From: Paenibacillus sp. OVF10
GTDB lineage: Bacteria; Bacillota; Bacilli; Paenibacillales; Paenibacillaceae
DNA: 64,000 nucleotides
NCBI GenBank assembly: GCA_022836915.1
Contig: CP094668.1
Span: forward strand, 1,240,001-1,304,000
Direction of reading: 5' to 3'
The position numbers were made by a program, and so were the translations under genes. Position 1 is the first letter of the stretch. Each line of letters begins with the position of its first letter. The notes under the pieces were generated by a model. The model saw only the letters and a program-made list of their open reading frames with translations. It was not told the DNA's origin and searched no databases. Positions 8,537 to 18,429 of this stretch are shown here, piece after piece.

Positions 8537-11255
8537 TTGCAAGCCATGAGAAAACCACTTAAAAAGTCACTGGCATTACTTCTAATGTTGTCTATGGTAG
8601 GTCCGACATTTGCAGAGAAGAGTTTTGCAGCCGATCAGAAGATTCAGTTCTCTGATATTAAGGGACACTGGGCGGAAGCGAATATTCAAGCATGGGGGGA
8701 TGAAGGATTAATTCGAGGTTACCTGGATCGTTCATTTAAACCGAACACGTATATTACCAGAGCAGAATTTATGAATTTGGTAAACGGTGCTTTTGGATAT
8801 TCCGGACAAGCTAAAATTACCTTTAACGATGTGTCTGAGAGTGCATGGTATTACGAAGCCATTTCTATTGCAAATGCGAATGGATATATAGATGGATACA
8901 CCGATGGCACAATGAAGCCGCAAGATCCGATCACCCGTCAAGAAGCAGCTAAAGTGATCGCTGGCATTTTGAATCTGGAGTTAAATGAAACAGCAGCAAA
9001 TGTATTTAGCGATTCATCGTCTATTGCGGCGTGGAGCAAGGGAGCTGTAGGTGGAGCGGCAGCAGCGAAAATTATCTCTGGTTATGCAGACGGAAGCTTC
9101 AAACCGCTTAATTCCATTACTCGTGCCGAAGCAGTGTCTGCGCTCGTTAAGGCGGTGGAAACAGATGCTACTACAGCTGTCAAACCAGCTAAGCCAAAAG
9201 GAACGGCAACCGTATTGAATGTTAATCCTCCAGCAGATGAAGCTCGGTTGTCCGCCGTGAAGCACGGAGCCAATGCCGGAGACGACACCTTGAAAAATAT
9301 TGCGGAAACCAATCCGTTTATTGATATTTTGGACGGTTTTGATCAAGTATGGTCCATGAACCAAGCGGATTGGAGAGATGGAACAGCGGCAACTAAAATT
9401 GGAGCTGACGGAAAAAATGCAAAGTATGGAGATGGACCGTCCCCATATTATGACGGCTTTAAAAACGATCCAACCGTAGCTGTCGCTGATCAGAAAACAT
9501 ATGCAAATGAAGAGATCCGAAACAAAGCGACTTGGGAAGCCAATATCAAATATGTAGAAAAGGTCACGCAAAATCGCACGGCTGAAGAGACATTGGCAGC
9601 TTATTATGATGACCAAAGAGATAAGATCTATAGCGTGATGGAGGGCTTTGGTCCGTTGGCTAACACGTATGTAGATATCATCAAGCCAAAGACAAACGTC
9701 GAACGAACGGTGGACGAGATGAATGTGGTCTTGACCGAGGAAACAGTGGAAGATGAAAGCCAAGGCATTGGAGATTGGGAAGCAAAGACGGAACTTTCAG
9801 ACTTGGTCCATTTAGTTGATCTGGTTCGATTCAAAATTCCTGCCTCATCTAATCCCTCTAAATATTTCTACTCTTCCCCTAGACCGTGGAGAATGAATTC
9901 CAATGGAGAAGTGAAAGAAGTTGTTGACAGCAAGGGACTGCCTGTATGGGAAACCTTGGGCGAAGGTGAGAAAAAGAAGTACCTTTGGCTTCAGGCGGCA
10001 CCAAATCAACAGGAGAAAAACATTACCAGCAATACGAAACCAACGTTAAGCTTATTCCTGCGTTAACTTATGTCAAACGAATCGCTGAGGATGGAAGAGG
10101 AAAAGATGGTGGATTTCCGAGCGGACATACCAGTGCAGCTTACTTATCCGTATTTCCTTTGGCATACGCTACACCAGAACGATTCACTGAATTGTTAACG
10201 AGAGCAGCTCAGTTGGGCGAGAATCGAATCGTAACGGGGATGCACTCACCGCTTGATGTTATAGGAGGAAGAATACAATCCACAGCCATGGCTGCATATG
10301 CACTTAATCAGGCTGAGAATAAAGATGTGTTAGAGAAAGGTTATGAGAATGCAGGAGAAGTATTTGGAGCTGCAGCCAAGGAAAAAATATGAGTCTGTAT
10401 GAGTATGCACATACCGTAACAGAGGATTACACGTTCAAGAGTGCTTACGATGAACACAAATGGGAAGATCATGATGCCAATAAAGCCTTCTATAGAGAAA
10501 AGATGACTTACGGTCTGCCACAAACAGGAACCAAAGGTTTGGCTCCAGTTGTCCCGCAAGGAGCAGAAGCCCTGTTGGAAACACGTCAACCGTATTTAAC
10601 AGATGAGCAACGCAGACAAGTATTGTATACAACATCCATTGACTCTGGATATCCTGTACTGGATGAATCCAAGGGCTGGGGTAGAATTGATCTGGTCACG
10701 GCTGCGGATGGATACGGTGCATTCTTGAACAATGTAACTGTGGATATGGACGCTTCCAAAGGGCGCTTCAATGCACAAGACTGGTGGAGAAATGATATCA
10801 CCGGTAGTGGAATGCTCACGAAAAAAGGAACAGGAACCCTTACATTGACAGGGAAAAATAGCTACACTGGCGGAACATTGCTGCAAGCAGGAACGCTGGT
10901 AGCCGAATCTGCAGCTGCTTTTGGTACAGGTGATCTGTATGTAGAAAATGGAACAGTTGTTGTAAATGTCGATGGAGCATTAACCTTGAATAGAAACTTC
11001 ACCATGGATAAGGGGACGCTGGAATTGGTTGTCGCTGATGGCAACAGTCAACTGAATGTTGGCAGAAAGCTCTATATTGATGGAGGAAACCTGAATCTGG
11101 ACTTGTCGAACTATAAGATTGAAGGTTCCAAAGATATTACGTTAATCACGGCTAATGGAATTACAGGTGAATTCGACAGTGTAACGGCAGATGGTTATAA
11201 CGTGACTGTCACGTACGAAAATGGTCGTGTCATTGCACATGTTGTAGCCAAATAA
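8537..11255 (+). CDS. S-layer-anchored PAP2/acid phosphatase with autotransporter-type beta repeats (two frameshifts)
   Basis: Cell-surface phosphatase, 906 aa when repaired. Order: signal peptide (about 1-33); three SLH repeats (about 35-210), with motifs such as FSDIKGHWAEANI, RGYLDRSFKPNTYITRAEF and ISGYADGSFKPLNSITRAEA, which anchor to wall polymers; a PAP2 domain with SPRPW, FPSGHTSAAY and RIVTGMHSPLDVIGGR, the three phosphatase motifs; and a C-terminal segment with GTGTLTLTGKNSYTGGTLLQAGTL, like autotransporter-associated beta-strand repeats. Frames break near 10003 (AAA needs one A) and 10386 (A6 needs A7). TTG 8537 is chosen for an AGGAG 7 bases upstream; ATG 8546 and ATG 8489 are alternatives. 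Confidence 0.85.
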
Positions 11256-11276
11256 GTGAAGTAATTATGCATGATA

Positions 11277-11342
11277 CAAAGTGAACTAATAGATGTTACA
11301 CATGCCACTTCGATGACAGAATAACCTTCCGATCATTCTTCG
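11277..11342 (-). repeat. Truncated MITE end fragment
   Basis: About 65 bases match only one end of the MITE-like family: GTGAACTAA..TTACAC..CTTCGATGACAGAATAACCTTCCGATC. The rest of the element is missing. It lies just after the SLH-phosphatase gene. Confidence 0.65.
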
Positions 11343-11369
11343 CAAGACAAAATTAGTAATATAGAAAAG

Positions 11370-11404
11370 AGCTGAAGCTACAATGTAGTTTCAGCCCTTT
11401 TTGC
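11370..11404 (+). terminator. Rho-independent terminator of the SLH-phosphatase gene
   Basis: GCTGAAGCTAC (11371-11381) pairs with GTAGTTTCAGC around a 3-base loop, followed by CCTTTTTG. Confidence 0.8.
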
Positions 11405-11636
11405 GTACAGACTTGAAGAATTTAGAGCGTTCTTTCAAAATCTACTTAAAAGCCGAGGCGCCCTGAACAGGTCCAGAGTAGGGAAGCATGCTGCATACTG
11501 AATATACGATCTAGCGATCAGGATGCCGCGCGGCTTTACTATTTTCCTCTAACAATGAAATTTCGCTTCGTACGAGAGGGACACGGGGTTGTCCCGCTCA
11601 GTCGCGCTTGGAACAGAGCATGAGCAGCGATTGAGC

Positions 11637-11780
11637 GCTAACGAATCTGAGGCGTCTTATCCAAGGGTTTGAAGCACCCGCAGAAATCTAAGGAATCTGA
11701 GACACGTTATATCGAAATGTATGGCGTTTTAGAGCGTTTTTATCGAGCGATTTTGGGAAATAACGTGCTGAGGTTCTTTA
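11637..11780. repeat. TAACGAATC palindromic repeat, copy 1
   Basis: Contains GCTAACGAATCTGAGGCGTCTTAT, GGAATCTGAGACACGTTAT and the inverted AATAACGTGCTGAGGTTC. Related blocks occur at 25350, 45242 and 62676. Always intergenic in this window. Confidence 0.7.
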
Positions 11781-11832
11781 CAATTTTGAAAGAGGCTGTA
11801 GAGGTAATATAAGACGTCCTGAGTTCCTTAGA

Positions 11833-11870
11833 AAATCGTCTGGCTACTCAATAGGATTAGCCAGACGAGA
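11833..11870 (-). terminator. Leftward terminator
   Basis: CGTCTGGCTA at 11837-11846 pairs with 11858-11867. Read leftward the stem is followed by ATTTTCT. It probably ends the transcript of the membrane protein gene at 12029-12916. Confidence 0.55.
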
Positions 11871-12028
11871 GCTCGATAATTTTGGGACACTGACATTCAT
11901 CATCGTATAGCATGCCGAGTAAGGAGACACGACCTGATCGGTGGAAATCCAGTCGAGAGAGGAACGAGTCTCGTATCATCGAGGTGGGTATCTAAGTTTA
12001 ATCATACAGAAGCGGCTGGATGCGTAGG

Positions 12029-12916
12029 TTATTCGTCGGTGTTGGTACCAGATGTACGACGTGTATTTCCTTCCATCTCCGCAGAGACTTGCTTCGTTGG
12101 TTCCAGATCCGTATGTCCTGCGTAGGGGCGGTCACTGCGAGAGCGTGTCCCAGTCAACCCGAAACCCGAAGTAAATATAATCAGCTGTAATCCCAGAGCA
12201 TAGGGAGCAGCAACAGGTCCAATCAGATGGAGCAAGGAGCATAGCGCGATCAGCAAGGAGAGCAATTTGGTTACTGTACGTGGCCTATCCCGGCGTGGGC
12301 TGGCCCAGAGCAGATAACCATATATTATGGTGATCATTAGGGAAACCGCGCGAATCCATGGCAAGATGCTCACCCATGAGTCTACAGGCACGTCCAACAT
12401 TCGCTGACGAAATAACATATCTGTTACGAGAAACCCTGTGGCCGCCAGTGCGGTTGGTTCGGCTACGGGCCGAAGGATGGTCCAGAGCGCAGTGCCCCAA
12501 TGATCTGCATGAGTATCCCGGCTGAGTTCATCCGATAATACGGTGCATTCCCGTTCCAGTGCTCTGTGCATCAGTCCAAATCTGGCAGGATCATGATCCT
12601 TAATACAGTCACGGATCTGGTCCTGTAGCTGAGGGGATAGGTAAGATGCAGCTTTGCAGGCTAACATTGCTGTTATCAGATCATTATGTTCGTGTTCCGA
12701 CCGTTCATAATTCCGATTTTCCTGGATGGTAAGTTGTCCCAAGAGGGCTGTACTTATGTATAATGTATCTCGTATCCTTTGCATTCGCCTTTCGTGGCTG
12801 CGGCGAACTTCAGTGGCAGACCATATGTATATCCCCAGAAGCAAAGCCATGACTCCAAACAGCACAGCCACAGTGCCTGGGCGCGATGTTAGATCTTCAA
12901 TCCAACGTTGAAACAC
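12029..12916 (-). CDS. Membrane protein of unknown function
   Basis: Not recognised. The 295 aa protein has an N-terminal transmembrane helix (about 16-33), a charged alpha-helical segment of roughly 110 residues rich in Arg, Glu and Asp, then three or four hydrophobic helices between about 145 and 250 and a hydrophilic tail of about 45 residues. The topology suggests a cytoplasmic helical domain between membrane anchors. It is divergent from the GNAT gene at 13028 with about 110 bases between starts. No catalytic motif is visible. Confidence 0.65.
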   Translation of the reverse strand: MFQRWIEDLTSRPGTVAVLFGVMALLLGIYIWSATEVRRSHERRMQRIRDTLYISTALLGQLTIQENRNYERSEHEHNDLITAMLACKAASYLSPQLQDQIRDCIKDHDPARFGLMHRALERECTVLSDELSRDTHADHWGTALWTILRPVAEPTALAATGFLVTDMLFRQRMLDVPVDSWVSILPWIRAVSLMITIIYGYLLWASPRRDRPRTVTKLLSLLIALCSLLHLIGPVAAPYALGLQLIIFTSGFGLTGTRSRSDRPYAGHTDLEPTKQVSAEMEGNTRRTSGTNTDE

Positions 12917-13027
12917 TCTTGTTCCTCCTTTGCACCAACTTCATGTATCATGAAACACGCTTCACGTAAGCTTTCTCTCACTATTACACAGGAAGTAGAT
13001 GAATTCAAGCAGAAAGGGGCACAATTC

Positions 13028-13441
13028 ATGGATCATGTGAATATTGAACACACACCACCCGCAGCAGTGGAGTATCTTGCCTTGCGGCAGATTGCCGGCC
13101 TTAGTGCAATGAGCAGGGAAGGGGCGGAGATTGGATTACCGAATAGCCTGTTTGCCGTATGTCTGCGTGAAGAGGATATGCTGATAGGCATGGGGCGAGT
13201 GATTGGAGATGGAGGTTGTTTCTTTCAGGTCGTCGATATTGCTGTACACCCGGATGTTCAGGGAATGGGGTATGGTAAACTGATCATGAGCGAGATTATG
13301 AATTATCTGCGTAAAGCAGTTCCAGCCCGTGGTTTGGTCAGTCTGCTGGCGGATGTTCCGGCTGATCGGCTGTATGCTCAATTTGGATTTGAATACACCA
13401 GCCCAAAATCGGAGGGTATGTGGTGGAGGCAGGGAGACTAG
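13028..13441 (+). CDS. GNAT-family N-acetyltransferase
   Basis: Small acetyl-CoA-dependent acetyltransferase, 137 aa. The GNAT core is visible: beta4 with FFQVVDIAVHPDVQG, the acetyl-CoA pyrophosphate loop QGMGYGKLIM (Q/R-x-x-G-x-G/A type), and the C-terminal RLYAQFGFEYTSP. The substrate cannot be told from sequence. ATG 13028 is chosen because AAAGGGG lies about 8 bases upstream; a longer frame reaches back to 12908 without a ribosome site. Followed at once by a terminator, so monocistronic. Confidence 0.85.
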   Translation: MDHVNIEHTPPAAVEYLALRQIAGLSAMSREGAEIGLPNSLFAVCLREEDMLIGMGRVIGDGGCFFQVVDIAVHPDVQGMGYGKLIMSEIMNYLRKAVPARGLVSLLADVPADRLYAQFGFEYTSPKSEGMWWRQGD

Positions 13442-13468
13442 TGAACTAGTTAAATAACATATTCGGCG

Positions 13469-13496
13469 AACCTTTGGATAAATCCAAAGGTTTTTT
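13469..13496 (+). terminator. Rho-independent terminator
   Basis: AACCTTTGGA/TCCAAAGGTT hairpin with a 4-base loop followed by TTTTTTG. Ends the GNAT transcript. Confidence 0.85.
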
Positions 13497-13497
13497 G

Positions 13498-13526
13498 CTT
13501 TACAACCAATTATTTACAGGTATAAT
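13498..13526 (+). promoter_or_regulatory. Promoter of the RHH-MFS operon
   Basis: TATAAT at 13521-13526 with a weak CTTTAC at 13498-13503, spacer 17. The heptad operator at 13541-13568 begins 15 bases downstream of the -10, covering the expected transcription start. Confidence 0.55.
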
Positions 13527-13540
13527 GTAATTTAAAACCA

Positions 13541-13568
13541 ATTTACGATTTACGAATTACGATATACG
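13541..13568 (+). promoter_or_regulatory. Four tandem 7-bp repeats, probable RHH operator
   Basis: ATTTACG, ATTTACG, AATTACG and ATATACG follow each other without gaps. The array lies between the -10 and the ribosome site of a gene coding for a ribbon-helix-helix protein. Dimers of RHH repressors such as plasmid omega bind side by side on 7-bp heptads, so this is a likely autoregulatory operator. Confidence 0.65.
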
Positions 13569-13599
13569 CGTGCACTCGTGAAGAATGGAGGAATTAAAT

Positions 13600-13977
13600 A
13601 TGTACAATGACCAGAAAGCTCAGTTTAACCAGATGGTGAAACGATCTGTGGAGCAGGCGAACAAAAATCTTTCGGGAGCCAAGGGAGTTGTTTCCGTTCG
13701 ATTAAGTCAGGAAGAGATTGATATCATAGATCAGCTTGTATTTCTTGAATTAGCGAAAAACCGTTCTGATGCGACTGCAATGTTAATTAGGGAAGGCATA
13801 CGAACCCATCAGACCTTATTGAACGAGATACGCGAGTATACGGCTGAACTGGAACGGGTAAAAGCCAAGATACAACAGACCATTCGAGATTCAAGTTTGG
13901 TTACGCGTCTGCATCGTATTAGTGATGATGAATCTGTTACGTACGAGGGAGAGGTGCGTGAAAAAGATGAAAAATGA
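13600..13977 (+). CDS. Ribbon-helix-helix transcription regulator
   Basis: A 125 aa protein. Residues about 30-72 (VVSVRLSQEEIDIIDQLV ... RSDATAMLIREGI) form a ribbon-helix-helix fold: one beta strand that inserts into the major groove and two helices for dimerisation. A C-terminal coiled coil follows (EIREYTAELERVKAKIQQTI). ATG 13600 has TGGAGG eight bases ahead. The stop overlaps the start of the MFS gene, so the two are translationally coupled. Four heptads at its own promoter point to autoregulation and control of the transporter. Confidence 0.8.
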   Translation: MYNDQKAQFNQMVKRSVEQANKNLSGAKGVVSVRLSQEEIDIIDQLVFLELAKNRSDATAMLIREGIRTHQTLLNEIREYTAELERVKAKIQQTIRDSSLVTRLHRISDDESVTYEGEVREKDEK

Positions 13978-15245
13978 AATTCGCGGCGACAGCTATCGAG
14001 CGGTTTTGCGCCTTCCTTCTTTTGTTGTGCTTCTTGTTGGTAGATTGGTTTCTGGCGCAGGTCAGATTTTATTTTCTATGGCGACGATGTGGTATATCCT
14101 CCAATTAACAGAGTCGGCACTCGCTGCCGCACTGATTCCGATGCTGCCGTACTTGATCTATGCATTTTTGGGCATTCCCTGGCTACGATCAGTGATCGCC
14201 TGCCCAAAAAGCAACTTTTGATCTGGACAGATATATTGCGTGCAGGCATAGCCTGCATATTGGCACTTTTGTTCATGACAGGATCCATGCTTCCGTGGCA
14301 TATTTACGCAGCCAATCTGCTCATTGCAATCCTTGGTTTTTTGTTCAATCCGGCAACCCAGACAGTCATCCCCGCTATTTTGCCAGAACCTACAAAACAA
14401 TTAGCTCCAGCCAATGCACTACTGAACTCTTCCTCCAAAACGATTGAATTGCTTGGATACGCCTTGGGGGAATATTGATCGCGCTCATCTCCGTTCAGTC
14501 CATCCTGTTCATCTATGCCGTTACATTTCTGCTATCCGCCATATCCATTTTCTTTATCCGCATCCCTGTAACCAAAGTAGTGAAACAAAAAGGAGTCTCT
14601 GGTTTTGTTAAAGATAGCATGCAGGGAATTACATTCCTGTTTTCCCGTAAAATTTTGGCCTGTTGCATTATCTTTGGAGCTATTATCAATTTTGCGGGGG
14701 CGCCACTGCACATTTTCACGCCGATTTTTGCCAATATGGTGCTGCAAGCCGGACCACAAGGCTACGGTCTGCTTCAGTCAGCCTTTGCCGCTGGCAGTAT
14801 TGCAGGTTCTCTGCTCAGTGGTAAATATGCCAAACGACTCTCGCTCGCTCACTGGTTTTTGATCAGTTATCTCATCTCAGGTACAAGTCTGCTGTTCATG
14901 CCGATGTTTCCTAACCTGTATATCGCGATTGCATGTTCATTTTTGTTGATGATGGGACTAGCTCTTGTGAATGTACCATTGGTTACTTCCATTCTTTTAT
15001 CCACCCCGGAAGAAAAGAGAGGACGTGTCATGAACAGTATGGGTGTTTTGATGAGTGGCATTAGTAATCCGCTTGGGCTGTTGCTGGGAGGGTGGTTCAT
15101 TGAAACGTACAACCCTTCATGGGTGTACATGGGGATTGGTACATTTGTTATTTGTATGGGCATGGCAAGCCTATTTGTCCGACCTTTCCGTGAAGAACGT
15201 AGCAAGCGTACCCAGCGTACCCGGCAACAAACGACCTCGATGTAG
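13967..15245 (+). CDS. MFS efflux-type transporter (two frameshifts)
   Basis: Major facilitator superfamily permease, 426 aa when repaired, about 12 helices. The loop 2-3 signature is read as TISDRLPKKQLL (SDR-x-x-K type), and VNVPLVTSILLSTPEEKRGRVMNSMGVL resembles MFS drug exporters of the MFS_3/enterobactin exporter type. Frames break near 14180 (TT needs a third T) and 14468 (GGGGG needs GGGGGG). It starts inside the end of the RHH regulator gene. It sits 186 bases upstream of the lanthipeptide precursor on the same strand and could export the product, since no ABC exporter gene is present in the locus. That link is inference. Confidence 0.82.
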
Positions 15246-15431
15246 TCTGGAATCTGATGTCATATTGCACCTCTTTTTAGTCTGAGGAAACAAGTAATTT
15301 GACATGATCAGGCGAAATAAATGGATTGAGTGAATAATTTATGTAAAATAATTCAATTAAAAAGAAGGAATATCAAATTTTATGTAGAATTTGGTTTATA
15401 AGAGGGGGAGACAAATGGGAGGTAATATATC

Positions 15432-15569
15432 ATGGAAAACAAGGAAATTTTATCTGTACAGGATTTGATGGCACTAGAGGTTGAAGAGGATAACAACATG
15501 TTTGAGGAAACAAGCTTGTGTACAGTGTGCAGCTGGACTAGCTCACAAACAATTGTTGTTGAGAGCTAG
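15432..15569 (+). CDS. Lanthipeptide precursor (LanA-like), class III/IV leader
   Basis: A 45 aa peptide just upstream of the lanthionine synthetase gene. The leader (about 1-24) is acidic and holds ILSVQDLMALE, which fits the amphipathic LxLQxL-type recognition motif of class III precursors. The core region starts around FEETSLCTVCSW and has only two Cys (30 and 33), with Thr27, Ser28 and Thr31 ahead of or between them. A Ser/Thr cluster (34, 36, 37, 38, 40, 45) lies after the cysteines, unlike typical Ser-Ser-Cys labionin triads. ATG 15432 is preceded by GGGAGG (15417-15422). Rings, if any, cannot be assigned from sequence. Confidence 0.78.
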   Translation: MENKEILSVQDLMALEVEEDNNMFEETSLCTVCSWTSSQTIVVES

Positions 15570-15686
15570 GAACTTCTTTACACGCTCTATTCACTGAATC
15601 ATTTGAAAGATAAGTCTTTGATTTTCGCGCATTACTAAAATAATTGTACCTCCCCTCTTACTTTATTCAAAAAGGAGTGATTCTCA

Positions 15687-18429
15687 TTGAAATTCGCAAG
15701 CGTAACCCCCAAGAAGGACGCCTTTGAGAACGCTTTGGAACATATAATCCGGGAACTTCCCCAATCCATCCAATGGTCGAATGACGGCCATTGGATTTGT
15801 TTTAGACCGGAAGAATTAAGGCTTCCCGCACAGGGCTGGAAAATTCATCTGTCTGTTATCCCTGTGGAAGGAGCTGAATTGCTGCGACGCATTGCACCTG
15901 TTCTCACAGAAAATGATGTGCAATGGAAAGTAGTGAGCAGCGGTCTGAAACTGATTGAAACATCTAACGGTTCCATACCTCTCCCTCAGACTGGGAAGTG
16001 TGTCACCATCTATGCACGAGACGAAGAGCAATTCTTGAAGTTACTTGAGCTAATGCATTCATGTACAAGCGATCTGAAAGGACCGGCTATTCCGACAGAT
16101 CGGGCATACCTAGGTAGCCAGTGTGTATTTTATCGTTATGGTGCATTCACTGATCGTTTCTACCATGACCGGTACTCGGGTGCAAAAGTGTATGCCATCC
16201 AGAATCCAGAAGGCATGCTGGAGGAGGATCGAAGAACACCTGGCAGGTATAAACCGGAGTGGGTGAATGAACCTGAGGAGTTACTGCGGATTCAAGCTAT
16301 GGAGAAGAACCAGGCTGCTTCTCGTCACTCCGATTCCAATAACAATGAGTTTGGTATACGAAATATTCGTGTGAGACGTGTTCTCAAGAAGTCCGGCAAG
16401 GGAGGAGTATTTCTCATCTCTGGTACATCCTATGAACAGGCTGTCATGAAAGAAGCGGTTTACCGCATGCGTGTAGACGGTGGTGGTCGCTCTGCTCATA
16501 ACTATTTGGACAATGAATATCGCGTGCTTGATCTGATGAAGGATACGGGGTTACCCCAAGGCCGCTTGATCTGTTTAGTACTGAAAATAACCGCTATCTG
16601 ATCCTGGAGTATTTTGAAAGCATCAGCTTGCGTGAATATATCCATCGCAGACATGTAGCCGCAGATTACAACCGGGCGGATATGCATCGGATGGGTATAA
16701 ATATTCTCAATATGGTGCAGCAATGTCACGATAAAGGAATTGTGATCAATGATCTGACGCCCAACAATATTGTTGTACTGACGGACGGAAGTGTACGCCT
16801 GATTGATCTTGAACTGGCTTATGTCAGAAGTGATGAGAGTCAGGCTGATCCATTGACTGGTCATACTCCGGGCTATGTACCACGGGGACGTGAGCACAGC
16901 AGGCGATCCAGTTATGCGGATGATCTGTATGCACTGGGAGGTGTCTTCTATTACATGGCTTCATCCATCGACCCCTATCTGAAATATCGGCAATCCCATC
17001 TGGAAGCTGCACAGGCTTATCTGAATCATCAGAGTATTACACAGCTTCGTGGCTTGGGAAGTCTGGGCATCGAGATCATGTCTGGCGGATATGTGGAGTT
17101 ATCAGAAATTCGTGAAATACTGGTTGCATTGCTGGAGCAGCAAGAGGTCAATTCAGGAGGAAGCATGGATGTAATAGAGAAAAATGAATGCAATATGGAG
17201 CCAGAAGAAGTACTCCGTCAGGCCGAGCGTATGGTAAACACATTGTATACTTCTCTTGATTTTAATAGCCCCTTGCAACTGTTCCCGGAAAACAGCATGA
17301 GCAAGATGTTTCATCCGGCGAATTTCAACTTTGGCTGGACAGGGATGATCTTTGGTTTTAATCAGCTTGGTCAGATTACACAAAACAGACAATACCATCA
17401 ATATGCACGTGAAGTATTGGAATGGATTTTGACGAATTACCCTTACGTTCCAGATGAGACACCTGTAGCATTATACTTTGGATATGGCGCTGTTCCCTGG
17501 GCAATGGCAGAGACGGCTGAACGAATAAATGATCCATCGTTGCTTCGACGTGCAGAGGATCTGGCATTGGAAATCACCCGGCATGAGCCGGTACAGACCA
17601 ATATTAGTCATGGAGCAGCGGGGTTGGGATTGATGCTGCTTGAGATATACCGTATTGGTGGCCGTCCTGAACTTCTGGCAAGAGCAGAGGCACTGGGTGT
17701 TTATATTTTGGAACAAGAAGAGCAGACAGATGAATCATTGAGTTTGTGGAAAGTGAAAGATAAATCGGACAAAAAAGGCCATTATTCCCTTGGATTTTCT
17801 CATGGCATCGCAGGTATCGGATATTATCTGCTTGCCTTGGCGGAGCGTACAGGAAAGGAAGCGTACTATTCTGCTGTGAAGCGAATTGTAGATACACTTG
17901 ATCGTACGAGTCATGGAGGACAGAATGGCGTGAGTCTGTGGCCTGCATCCCCCGAAAAACCGGATACACTCTGGGTACATTGGTGTAATGGATCGGCGGG
18001 TATTGGGCGATTTTTGATGGCAGCGGCTGATATTTTGCAAGATCCCCTCTGTACCAGACTTGGACTTCAAGCAGCGGATGCAGTGGCACAGGCAACGGTA
18101 TTTGCTTCTTTTGGGCAGTGTCACGGAATTGCAGGCAATGGAGATTTTCTGCTCTTGGCTAACCGCAAGTTCCCAGGCAGATATGAAACCAAACTAGCTG
18201 AGTATACACAGAGCTTGTATGTATTGCGAAGTGATCCACAGGAAGACATATGGATGTGGCCTCTGGAGGACATGGAGTCCTTCTCCCGGATTATATGACC
18301 GGTTATATGGGGATCTATACATTCCTGCTACGCCGGTTTTATCCGTCTGTTGCATCCGAACCACTGGTTTATTCAGGTTTCGACTATAAGAGGGAGGGGA
18401 AAGCGTATGATGCTAACATCCATATCTGA
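15687..18429 (+). CDS. Lanthionine synthetase, lyase-kinase-cyclase (LanKC/LanL type, two frameshifts)
   Basis: Three-domain enzyme, 914 aa when repaired, that phosphorylates Ser/Thr of the precursor, eliminates phosphate and cyclises. Domain 1 (about 1-200) is an OspF/SpvC-like phospholyase with GWKIHLS (Lys52, His54) and QWK (Lys81). Domain 2 is a Ser/Thr kinase with VMKEA, catalytic INDLTPNNI and a DLE in place of DFG. Domain 3 is LanC-like with GFSHGIAG, HWCNGSAGIG and GQCHGIAG, which supply a complete Cys-Cys-His zinc set. Class III cyclases usually lack this; class IV have it. Frames break near 16560 (CCCC needs CCCCC) and 18270 (one C missing). TTG 15687 follows AAAGGAGTGA. Confidence 0.92.

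Larger units (their letters stand above)
11405..12028. other. Gene-free stretch with dispersed repeats
   Basis: About 620 bases without a supportable gene. It holds one copy of the TAACGAATC repeat family (11637-11780) and a leftward terminator (11833-11870). The rest has no recognised feature. Confidence 0.6.

Noticed and set aside
15299..15349. Promoter for the lanthipeptide precursor (TTGACA at 15299)
   Set aside because: No -10 at correct spacing; the true promoter of the precursor could not be located.
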